Source of the DNA: Plantago ovata
Lineage: Eukaryota > Streptophyta > Magnoliopsida > Lamiales > Plantaginaceae
Assembly: GCA_028274465.1 (NCBI GenBank)
Contig: CM051458.1
Location: forward strand, 12,725,566 to 12,789,565
Direction: 5' to 3'
DNA length: 64,000 bases
A program made the translations under genes and the position numbers. The notes under the pieces were generated by a model, which saw only the letters and a program-made list of their open reading frames with translations, was not told the origin of the DNA and made no database searches. Below, piece after piece: positions 19,809 through 29,618 of this stretch; position 1 is the stretch's first letter, and every line of letters starts with the position of its first letter.

Positions 19809-22800
19809 ATGGCAAGTTCGAGTGGTACAAAAATTCTTTGTCCGTTGCGCGGGAGTGACAGTTGTGGTGGTCATGTTGGTAGGGCATTTTCTAAAACTTA
19901 TTTCATCACTCATTTGCGAAACCAACATTTTAAGTCGGACGAACTAAAGGCCTCCTACAAGGCTCGTATTTCTAGTGACTTGTCTTTGTTTTCTTCCTTG
20001 GATCTCGCTCTCCATCAGGCAGGTATCTGGTTGTGTGGGGATTGCCTCAGCACTCACACGTTTAGTAAGAATTGCAAGCATGCTGATGGGGGTTTGGTGC
20101 ATGCACCAACCCGTGCCGACTCTGCTATCCTTGGTATCCCGGCTCCTATTGGTGTCGTCGAGCTTGTGGGGCCTGTTGCAGGATCGCCTGGGGATTCGCG
20201 GGGGTCGTCCCAGGCACTGGATGGGGGCTTGGAACCCCATTGCTTTGATATTGATCTCCTTGACCGCGCCCTTTCATTGCAAACTCGTACGGTCAAGTGC
20301 ATTCCTCCTAAATTGAGGCTTGGGTTTGCTAGACTTTTTCTTAGTGCTCTGGACCTAGTCCTCGCATGCCCAGGAGATTTGTCTGCGTGGGTTCAACTCC
20401 TCATTCTGCTGCGTTGCACCCTGTCTACTTTTGTGCCAACTAGTAGAGCTCATCGTCGTTCTGGGGAGAGGGAACGGCGCCAATTTGAGGGCATTTCTAG
20501 TGCCATTGCACGTTGGAGAGACCCCGGGGAAAGATTTGGGTTGGTTCGTGACCGCTTAGCTGCTGTTTATTCTCCTCCTCAGGGGTTTTCAGAGCCTATC
20601 GCATCTTCGGAGGCTAATCTATCCCAGTGCATGCGCAAGGTGGGTGACGGACACTTTACGGCTGCTATTAAGGTCCTCACCTCTTCGGGGGTTGCTCCTG
20701 ATACCCCTGACACATTGGCTGAGTTGGATTCCAAGCATCCATTTGCCTCCCCTCCGGTGGTGCCTTCTTCTTCGCTAGGGGAGGATGCTCTGTCGGTATA
20801 GAAAGACCTTGTGTTGAATAGAATTCTGAGTTTCCCTAAAGGTACCTCCTGCGGTCGTGACGGTCTCAGAGCCCAACATTTGTTGGATATCTTGGGAGGT
20901 GCTGCTACTGCGGTTTCTGATGGTCTCTTAGCTTCTATCACTGGGGTCGTTAACCTTTTTCTTTCGGGTCAGTGTCCTAGCCCGCTTGGAGAGTTTATTG
21001 CCAGCGCCTCTTTGACTCCTCTCGTTAAGCCAGGAGGGGGTATTCGACCTATTGCTGTTGGTACGATTTGGAGGAGGCTGGTCTCTAAGGTTGCCGCTTC
21101 TTCTGTCGGGAACTCGATGACTGCTTACTTGTGGGATTTTTAGTTTGGTGTTGGGGTCTCGGGTGGATGTGAGGCTGTACTTCATTCTGTCAACAGGTTT
21201 GTGGAAGCTAGAGGGGACGAGGTTGGGCTCTCTATGCTTTTGGTGGATTTTCAGAATGCGTTTAATTTGGTTGACAGAAGTGCTCTTCTTCGGGAGACTC
21301 GGTTGCGGAGTCCGGCCATTTCACCTTGGGTTGAGTTCTGTTATGCTAGGCCTGCTCGGCTGTATTATGGGGACTCGGTTCTTCGGTCTTGTCAGGGGGT
21401 TCAGCAAGGGGATCCTTTGGAGTCCTTTATTATTCTCGCTGGTTCTGCATCCGTTGGTCCACGCTATTCATCAGTCGTGTGAGCTTTCTCTTCAGGCCTG
21501 GTATCTTGACGACGACACTATTATTGGTGATACTCTTATGGTTGCCAAGGCGCTCGATATTATCCGTGTTGATGGACCAGCGTGTGGGTTGCATCTGAAT
21601 GTCGATAAGACTGAGCTTTTTTGGCCGGTGGAGGACCCTCGTGGAATGGTGGCTGGCCTTTTCCCTGCTACTATCTCTCGGCCGCTTCTGGGGGTCAAGC
21701 TCCTTGGGGGCTCTGTTAGTGCGGATTCGGGTTTTGTCTTGATTTAGTTGCGCGCCGGGTTTCCAAGACCATCACTTTGCTGGAGGCTATCCGCAAGCTT
21801 GATGATCCCCAGTGTGAGCTTCTTCTTCTTCGCAATTGCGCGGTGGTGGCGAAGTTATCTTATGCTTTGAGGACCTGTCCTCCTTTGGCTTGTGGTGATG
21901 CTCTCGTCCAGTTTGATCAGGCCTTGCGTACTTCCTTGGAGATGATCGTTACAGGTTCGGGGCCTGGTTTCGGGGATTGGCAGTGGCGGCTTTCCACTCT
22001 TCCCATCAAACTTGGAGGTCTGGGGGTCCTGTGTGCGGAGGATGTTAGTTAGTTTGCTTTTCTTGCTTCTCGCTTGCACACTAGATCTTTGCAGGATAGG
22101 AATCTGTTGAGGTCCGGGGTTACTTCTTCTGGTCCTACCTTTCAGTCTGCTCTTGACACTTTCACGACCTTTTGTGGTGTTGATGTTCTCTCTGTTACAT
22201 CTAGCTCTCCTGCCCCCCAGTTTATGAAGTCTTTGGCAAAGAGCTATTTTGGTGTCATTGATGCACATCTAACGTCACGGTATGGGTTGAGTCATCGGCA
22301 GAAGGCTCTTCTTAGTTGTGTTCGTGCTCCTCATGCGCAGGATTTCTTATTCACCATTCCTATTGATGGGTTGGGACATCGGATGAACCCTCGACAGTTC
22401 CGTGTTGTGTTATGTTATCGCCTTGCAGTCTCTTTGTTCCCTGATGGTTCCTCTTGCTCGAGTTGTCATGTGCGACGGATGGACTAGTGGGGTGACCACG
22501 CTGTTCATTGTTCTAGCGAGGTGGGGGTGAAGTTCCGGCACAGCCTTGTATGTGATACCTTGGCTGACATCTGTTCTAAGGTTGGTCTTGCTGTGCGCAA
22601 AGAGGTCCCTATGGGGTTCCTCTCAGATGCTGGACGGGACCTACACCCGGCAGACTTGTTATTCTACAATTGGTCCCAAGGTCGAGACGCTTGCTTGGAT
22701 GTTACAAGGGTCTCCCCTTTTGCTGGTGAGGTTTTGGATTCTTGGGTTCCTGGAGCTGCGTTGCAGTCTGCTGTTCAGAAGAAGAAGAGCAAGTATTCTT

Positions 22801-23027
22801 CTAAGTGTGCAGAACACGACTACTCATTCATCCCGTTTGCCTTCTCCACTTTTGGGGAGCTCGATGAGAAGGCCTTGGCTACTTTTTTGCGCCTTAAGCG
22901 CTTGTGTGTTAGCCATTCCAATGATGTTAGGAGTGGTACTTTCCTTTTTTCTAGACTTAGCTTTTGTATTCAGAAAGGGGTGGGAGCACAGCTTGTTTCC
23001 CGACTCCCTTCCAATTTGCGTGATTAA
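19809..23027 (+). pseudogene. Zinc finger - reverse transcriptase - nuclease-like protein (LINE-like, resembling restriction-like-endonuclease elements)
   Basis: Start chosen at 19809 (MASSSGTKILCPL). The N-terminus has a CCHH-like finger (CPLRGSDSC ... THLRNQH) and a second cluster, LCGDC ... CKH. RT motifs follow: GIRPIAVGTIWRRL; VDFQNAFNLVDRS (about 21246); QGVQQGDPL (about 21396); YLDDDTIIGD (about 21502); and LHLNVDKTELFW. After RT comes a CSSC ... GDHAVHC zinc knuckle (about 22457-22512), then RHSLV and a conserved block, PADLLFYNWSQGRDACLDVT (22642-22701). In R2/CRE-type LINEs this place holds a CCHC motif plus a restriction-like PD-(D/E)xK endonuclease. That is inference from order and motifs. 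Four in-frame stops occur (20799, 21141, 22050, 22485), all TAG, and two frame changes (about 21420 and 21735); the natural end is TAA at 23025-23027. About 1,070 codons long. Clearly distinct from the L1 ORFs elsewhere here. Confidence 0.75.
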
Positions 23028-23030
23028 TAA

Positions 23031-23110
23031 AAGTCTAGACCCCCACCAGCAAAAGGAGAAACACCCGTAACATCCAAGCAAGCATCTCGACCTTGGGACC
23101 AATTGTATAA
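23031..23110 (-). pseudogene. Inverted fragment of a second copy of the same RT family
   Basis: Read on the minus strand, this is 67/80 identical to 22662-22741. It encodes YNWSQGRDACLDVTGVSPFA, the nuclease-like block of the adjacent protein. Because it differs (for example DVTG instead of DVTR), it comes from another family member rather than being a recent copy of its neighbour. It starts four bases after the stop of that gene and points back at it. Confidence 0.8.
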
Positions 23111-23162
23111 TTGAAATATAAAATATGATAAGTTAGTTGATAAGCTAACGCTAAACAAAGCC

Positions 23163-23628
23163 TAAATTGAAGAAAAATTAGGAATTGGGAGAGTGAACTA
23201 CAATCTCTCTTTATTCCGTTACTATTAGATGCTAATAATATAATATCATGTCCTTGTGGACTAAATTTTATCTAACATTTTTTCGAAGTGGTAAAGTGAG
23301 GATCAATAATGGTTCCCCATTTAACCTATGGTGAATCGAACCCCCGACCTATTGGTTAGAGGTGAAACAACGTATGTAACATAATAGTCTTAGTTCGCAT
23401 ATTTCGAAAAGCGGAAGGGAGAATGAAATCAAAATGAGATTGACAATTTTCTAATTCTTAAAAAATATATATGAAAACAAATCGTGTTTGAACAATTATT
23501 AAAATATACTTAAAACATATAAATATTCATAATTAGTATTTTGTATATGTGAATTACGTAGGCATAAGAACATTTGATAGACTTATTAATGAGATATCTG
23601 AAATGTTTTAGAATTTGGGTATATTATA
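23163..23628. other. AT-rich intergenic sequence
   Basis: No gene or repeat structure recognised apart from the TAA duplication at its left end. Confidence 0.5.
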
Positions 23629-23630
23629 TA

Positions 23631-23866
23631 CTACCTCCATTTCATTAATAACTTTCTAAGAGGACTATTCATCGCGACCTTTGACCACGTATAACTTCTC
23701 AATTACATTAGAGAAAAATATAATAAAATTATAATATGAAATTAAATGGAGTATACTTTCATAATCAATTTTTAATTTATATTGATACTGTTTAATTTAA
23801 AAGTTATACGTGGTCAAAGGTCGCGATGAATAGTCCCCTTAGGAAGTTATTAATTAAACGGAGAAA
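23631..23866. mobile_element. Stowaway-like MITE, copy 1 (236 bp)
   Basis: A foldback element: the left 70 bases (CTACCTCCATTTCATTAATA ... TTGACCACGTATAACT) pair with the right 70 (AGTTATACGTGGTCAAAGG ... AAACGGAG). TA flanks it on each side. A second copy at 60541-60778 has the same length and the same internal text. Confidence 0.85.
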
Positions 23867-23906
23867 TATATATATATTTTTTTAAAATCAAATATATACA
23901 AATTCT

Positions 23907-26900
23907 CAGGAAAGACGGTCTTTAGAAGAGAATGGACCTTTTTGCAATTAATAAAAGTGAACAAAACTTCGGTGCTTAAAAGGTAATAAATTATAAATAC
24001 AGGGTCTTTTGCAAAATTACTTCTCCTTTCTTTCTTTCTGGTTCTATTTGAAAGCGACCACGATCGATTGATCGTTTATCTCTTTCTTTCTCTCTCTTCT
24101 CCCGGCGGTCCTTCAGCAGGCGGCGGCACGGAGGCGCAACTTTCTTCTAATCTAGTATACATATCGATCCTTTATTCTCTTTCTTCTTTTCTCTTCTTTT
24201 CGCCTAAAACACAATTGCAATTTCATGCGAGTGGGATTGAAATTTGGGGATTTTCTTCATCTGATTGGGATGGGTAAGTCCTCCACCGACTGGGGATGTG
24301 GTGAGACTCTGGAGTGATGCGAGATTGGTGGAGGAGGAGAACGAAGAGGAGGGAGAAGATGTTTGTAAACCCCTCTTCAAGGTGAACACAGTCTAGTTGC
24401 TTCTCTATTTTGGATGTGGTGAAGGAAAACCATTCTCATTTGTTCATTATGGCACAACTCTATCTTCTTTTTCATTTTTCTGCTTATGTCATAGTTTTCA
24501 TCTTCTCAATTGCAATTGGGATTCTGTAAAGTAGTTAATTCTTTGTGATAAGTTAAAGAAAAAGCTTTTGGATGTTATATTAGAGAAGTTCTTTGTGTAT
24601 TTTTATCTTCTTTTTATACCTTTGGTTGGATGGTATTAGTTTGGCATACACATTTGGTGCAATACTATCAGTTTGAGTATTTTTACTTGTTTACTTGCAT
24701 TACCAGATTGATATTATGGGTATTTTCGGTGAAATCATGGGGTATAATCTTGAGAACATGGAAATTATTGTTGAGATCATGACATCATGGAGTCCTATTT
24801 CATGCTTTTCTGTGCATTACACCTAACATACACGTGAGATCATGAAACATATTGTTTAAATCAAAGGAAACATTGGTGAGATAATGGAACATATTACTGA
24901 AATCATAGGAGATATTTGTTGAGATCATGGGACTTATTGTTGGATCATGGACAATATTGTTGAGATCATGGGGCTTACTCCTGATACCATAGGATTTTTT
25001 TGTGTGTCCATGAGACTTATTTTTTAGATCATGTGACTTATTATGATCATGTTAAACATAAACTTAAGATCATGAGACTTATTTCTAAGATCATTTGAAA
25101 TATTGTTGGAATCATGGGACCTATTCCTGCTATCATGGGCAATATTGTTGAGATCATGGACAATATTATTGAGATAATGAGACGTATTACTGATATCATG
25201 GGACATTTTTGTGTGTTTATGTGACTTACTTCTGAGATCATGGGACTTAATTTTGAGATCATGGGACTTATTAATAATCATGTTGAACATAGATTTAAGA
25301 TCATGAGACTTATTCCTGAGATCATTGGTCATATTGTTCAGATCATGGGACTTATATAGATAAAAAAATATAGCAGAGATTACATATCAAAATTGTGAAG
25401 AAATAGAGCATATGAAATAACTGTAATTCTGAAAATTGTTCAATACATTACAAATTATTCAGAAGAAGTATTTGTCCAGAGTTGCCACAAATAAGGTAGT
25501 TAATATGATTAGTAGTAGTAATTAGTATAAGTTAATAATTATTTGTATTATTGGAATTTGTTATCCGTTGGACATATTATTGAGATCAGGGGACATATGC
25601 CAGAGATCCTGAGTAATATTATTAAGATCATGAGACATATTCCTGAAACCATGAGTCATATACTAGAGATTCTGGATAATATTATTGAGATTATAGGACA
25701 TATTCCTGAGATCATGGAACATATGCCTATGATCCTGGACAATATTGTTGAGATCATGGGACATATGCCAGATATCTTGAACAATATTGTTGAGATAGGG
25801 GATATCTGTCATAGATCATGGGTAATATTATTTTGATCATGAGATATATGTCAGAGATCATGGGACATATTCCTGAGATCATGGGACATATCCCAGAGAT
25901 CCTAGGCAAAATTTGTTGAGATCATGAGACTTATTTCTGAGATCATGGGACTTATTTTCTGAGATCATGAAACTTTTTTGTTTGTTAATGGGACTTATTG
26001 TTGATATCATGAGACTTATTCCTGAGATCATGGGACTTATTTTTGATATCATGGGACTTATTAATATCATGTAGAACATAGATTTAAGATCATGGCACTT
26101 ATTGTTGAGATCATTGGCAATATTGTTGAGATCATGGGACTTATATACATAAAAATATAGTATATTACATTTTCAAAATTGTCAAACTAAGCATATGAAA
26201 CGACTGTAATTCTGAAAACTGTTCAAAACATTACAAACTAATCAGAAAAAGTATTTATCTAGAGTTGCCACAAACAAGGTGGTTTTCTTCATTTTTCCTC
26301 TAAAAATTGATCTTGTGTCTAGGATAGAAGTTGATGTAGTAGCATTCGTATTATTCATCAAAAGTTCCTGTAAATTCTTTTCAAGCATCCCACGAATGTA
26401 AAAATCTTCACCAACGGTACTTGTACCTACATATAAAATGTGATGATCAGTGAACATGGATGTTTTTTGTGAGATCATGGGGTGTAATGTTGAGAACATG
26501 GGAATCATTGGTGAGATCATGGCATATTTCATGATTTCCTGCGAATTACACATAACATACAAGTGATATCATAAAACATATTGTTAAAATTATAGGAAAC
26601 ATTGGCGAGATCATAGAAACTACTGTATGCCAATATTTTTAATGTTCAATGAAAAAAAAATACAGAGCATCGCGAACATTTGAGATCATGGGATATATTG
26701 CTGCGAACATGGGCAATATTGTTGATATCATGGGATATCGCCGTTCGTAAATTTTATCGTGAAATCTATATAAATCTACTTTAAGATGTCAAATCTAACA
26801 TCTATCACCAGCAAACTTCGACCCAAACACATATCTACATAAATCTAGATGCAAACAACTACAACAATGTTATTTAACATGAATCTATCACCAACAAACA

Positions 26901-27385
26901 TCTATCACCAAAGATTCAAACACATATATTCACCATATTCTCATCATATTGTTCAATCTAGAAGCTATTGAACATGAAATTAGATGTAGAGAATGAGCAT
27001 ATATGATAATTACCCATATATTGAGAAACAACAATTGAAAATCTCTAGATGATGTTGAGGAGATTGATCCATGATGATGATGATTAGCTTTTTATGATTG
27101 ATATGATGATGATGAGCATCTTGATTGATGATGATGATGATAACGAAGAAGTGAGAGAAAAAGAAGAAGCCATCGATCTCTGTTTCTGTTGTTTGTGTCG
27201 ATCAGAAAGAAAGTAAAAGAAGCAAGGAAGAAGTGCTTTTTTGCAAAAAAGACTACTGTTTATATCTATTTCAGAATGACCCCGGAAATTTTGTATAGTT
27301 TTGTAGTATTTTTAGCTTCTTGGTTGGGGTTGTTTTATAATTTATATAAATTGGTCTATACTAGAGACCGTCTACTGGGAGACGA
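23907..27385. mobile_element. Possible Mutator-like unit carrying a gene-like first exon and a minisatellite
   Basis: AGACGGTCTTTAG (23913-23925) and, on the minus strand, AGACGGTCTCTAG (27373-27361) form an inverted pair with further weak similarity outside. Just inside the left end is a pyrimidine-rich leader-like stretch (24020-24260) and a perfect splice donor, GG/GTAAGT, at about 24270. The interior is a 21-bp minisatellite. No clear 9-bp target duplication was found, so the element call is tentative. Confidence 0.3.
24718..26745. repeat. 21-bp minisatellite, diverged, in several blocks
   Basis: The unit is close to ATTGTTGAGATCATGGGACAT. Blocks lie at about 24718-25345, 25555-26145 and 26455-26745. 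Because 21 is a multiple of three, all frames show a seven-residue periodicity (on the minus strand a PMIS-like heptad), which creates open frames that are not genes. The flank after block one (25351-25500) is repeated after block two (26131-26285), so a unit of about 780 bp has itself been duplicated. Confidence 0.85.
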
Positions 27386-28277
27386 ACCCATAAAATATTA
27401 TATTATATTATATATATCTTTGTTAGGCTCTCATCCCACACGTTGTCTGAAAAACAATTAAGTTTAGTCCAATTCAATTTTATATTAATTTAAATTTTCT
27501 TAGTTGTATTTAATACACCGAATAAATTTAGATCACTTCAACTCATTTAAATTATAGGGAAAGTTACCTATATGTCACGGGATGAGAGTTCCGAAGCCAC
27601 GCATACTCCGGGACCAGCCTATCCCACGTACGCATGCCAACGGGTTTCGCCTTGCCATGGGCTTATCAGGGAGACGACAATAGCCCCGACCAGTTGTGCC
27701 CATACTCGCAACAGTCCCTGTTATAGTCAAGTCCTCGACCAACGACAAGCTCTCCGGACCAAATCGGGTCAGCGTGCCTGACTCGGCCTGACCGATGCAT
27801 TTGGGTTGACAACGTCTTAATGCTAAAGTTACCCCCTTTACGCCTCTTTTGGCAAGCTAACGAGAAAGGCACTCCTCATTTAGATGGTCAACACGGACAC
27901 GACTTTCAGGTCGTGAGATATAGGTGCCATAAACAATGTCCACACTAACAATGTTGCAACTAAGTTCAACTTGCTCACAGTAATACAGTTTAATCCATTC
28001 TAATTTTTCAGAAAGAAAAATTTGCCAAAAAAAGTTGAGAGTAAAATAACTACTTTTACCAAGCTAGTACTTGTTTAAGGTTAATTGTCCGGTTTGATGG
28101 TTTAAATTTTGAACCTCAAATGATAAAATTTCATTCTCTCACAATAAGACTAGTCTTATTTATTATCCAAGTCATCCCATAGAGAGCAATTATCCTAACC
28201 GAATAGTCATAGTGGTGCAAAAAGCAAAAAGTAAAGGAGGCAATTAACCTCTAATCCGTAACAGTACAAGTCGGTGT
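27386..28277. other. Intergenic region with a GC-rich block
   Basis: 27565-27950 is noticeably GC-rich, without recognisable coding sense. A small inverted repeat (CACGAC ... GTCGTG) is at about 27898-27914. The rest is AT-rich. 28186-28200 (GCAATTATCCTAACC) is identical to 15 bases of the tRNA gene below and may be the remnant of a decayed tRNA copy. Confidence 0.5.
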
Positions 28278-28281
28278 AAAA
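28278..28281 (-). terminator. RNA polymerase III T-run terminator
   Basis: Four T on the minus strand, nine bases after the 3' end of the tRNA-Gly gene. Confidence 0.7.
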
Positions 28282-28289
28282 TTTAATTT

Positions 28290-28360
28290 GCGTTTGCCGG
28301 GAGTCGAACCCGGGTCTATTGCTTGGAAGGCAATTATCCTAACCGTTGGACTACAAACGC
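28290..28360 (-). tRNA. tRNA-Gly (anticodon UCC)
   Basis: The minus strand folds as a complete 71-base cloverleaf. The acceptor stem GCGTTTG/CAAACGC pairs fully; the D arm has GTCC/GGAT; the anticodon stem ATTGC/GCAAT closes the loop CTTCCAA with anticodon TCC (28325-28327 on the plus strand); the T arm CCGGG/CCCGG closes TTCGACT. The internal B box GGTTCGACTCC is intact. It has no intron and CCA is not encoded, as normal in plants. It looks functional and is one of two intact host genes here. Confidence 0.95.
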
Positions 28361-28970
28361 TAATGTGTAAATGAAACGTTTGAAGGAAATAGAACATCGT
28401 GCATCACCAAGCACCATAATTAGCTACTGTAAATAAATGGGAGCACTACCTGTCTTTTACCTACTTGTCTATCTGATATTCCTCTTACAAGTGGTAATGT
28501 TGTAACTAATTGTCATAATGATTTTTTTTTTTATTAAACGGCTAAAATTTTCATTTATAACACATAAGCATAAGAAATGCTCTAGAAAGATTACATCCAT
28601 AACCGGAAAAAAACTACAACTCAAATGAAACAGAAATGCAAACAAGAAAAAGATAAAACAAAACAACAACTCCAATACCTCCAGTAAGGTCACTTGGCCG
28701 CCAACAATCAACCACAAGGGAGTTAAACAGGAGAAGTCACCGCCAACAATCAAAACACCAGGGAGGCAAAAAGAGAAGGCCACAACCGCACTAGGCAAAA
28801 GGTCACTTGCCTAGGTAGACGTTCAAGGAAGTAGTAAACGGAATGGAGGAATGCCACCCCAAGGCCACAATCGCACCCTAAAAAAAAAATCCAAAAGCAC
28901 AAAGCCAACCGGGTAACACCAACATAACTCGCTAATGTACTAAACCGTCAATTCCACGTTAGAGCTACCC

Positions 28971-29116
28971 CTAGCCAACCTCCTACACCCTATGCCCTTG
29001 AGGACAAGTGGCAAGAAATTTAAAGATGTGATCCGGGGTAGCGCCTATCCAACCTCCTACACCCTATGCCCTTTCGGACAAGTGGCAAGAAATTTAAAGA
29101 TGTAGTCCGGGCAAGC
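28971..29116 (-). repeat. 74-bp tandem duplication in the LINE A 3' UTR
   Basis: 28971-29044 and 29045-29116 share AACCTCCTACACCCTATGCC and GGCAAGAAATTTAAAGATGT with only a few differences. The GGCAAGWAATTTAA core also occurs twice in the 3' UTR of LINE B. Confidence 0.8.
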
Positions 29117-29618
29117 AACAAAGAAAGCAAGTTAAGTTTTGAGAGGGAGAAGGAAGTCCCCAATAGCTTTGAAAGTCGGATTTTTACTTGGATAAAGGAT
29201 ATAACATCCCTTAACTATGTTGACTTAAGCCGTTAGAGGTTAAGAGGAAATATGACAAATACCCTGAGGACTTTCCGAGTCGGGTTTTTTCCTTGAATAG
29301 GCTAACCTAATCAAGTTGACTCTAAGCCTTGAAAAATATCCGCCACATACCTCACCCTCCTCTCCCTTCCTTCAAGCCACCTCCAACACCTACAAAACCG
29401 CAAGCACAAGAAAATGAAAAATAAAAATAAAAATAAAGGTTAGTCGTTAGAGACCAACCCTCTTCCTTTCCTCCCCCCCTAAACCGAGCCCCCCCCCCCC
29501 CCCCATAAATCTCCTCCCCTAGAGCTCACAAATTCAAACACAAGCGCGGCTCCATAAACCATGCCCCAACCGAATTATGTATCTTCAACACCTCCTTCCC
29601 TTTAACCAATGCCAAACG

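Larger units (their letters stand above)
17799..23162. mobile_element. Harbinger-like TIR element, expanded by internal insertions
   Basis: The left end GGCTCTGTTTAGC and the minus strand of the right end, GGCTTTGTTTAGC, match at 12 of 13 positions. TAA is present at 17796-17798 and 23163-23165. The left 290 bases are full of AGCTGATAAGC-like subterminal repeats; the right end retains about 50 bases of similar text (GATAAGTTAGTTGATAAGC). The middle (about 18090-23110) is unlike the ends in base composition and holds a GC-richer region and a reverse transcriptase pseudogene. The simplest reading is a small MITE into which other elements were inserted. Confidence 0.65.

Noticed and set aside
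24718-26145. Several heptad-repeat reading frames on both strands
   Set aside because: They are by-products of the 21-bp minisatellite; every frame stays open because the period is a multiple of three.
24718-26745. CRISPR-like spaced repeats
   Set aside because: The units are contiguous and diverged with no spacers, and the genome is a plant; it is a minisatellite.
27898-27930. Helitron-type 3' terminal hairpin
   Set aside because: There is a small hairpin but no CTRR end in either direction and no TC start or AT target site recognised.
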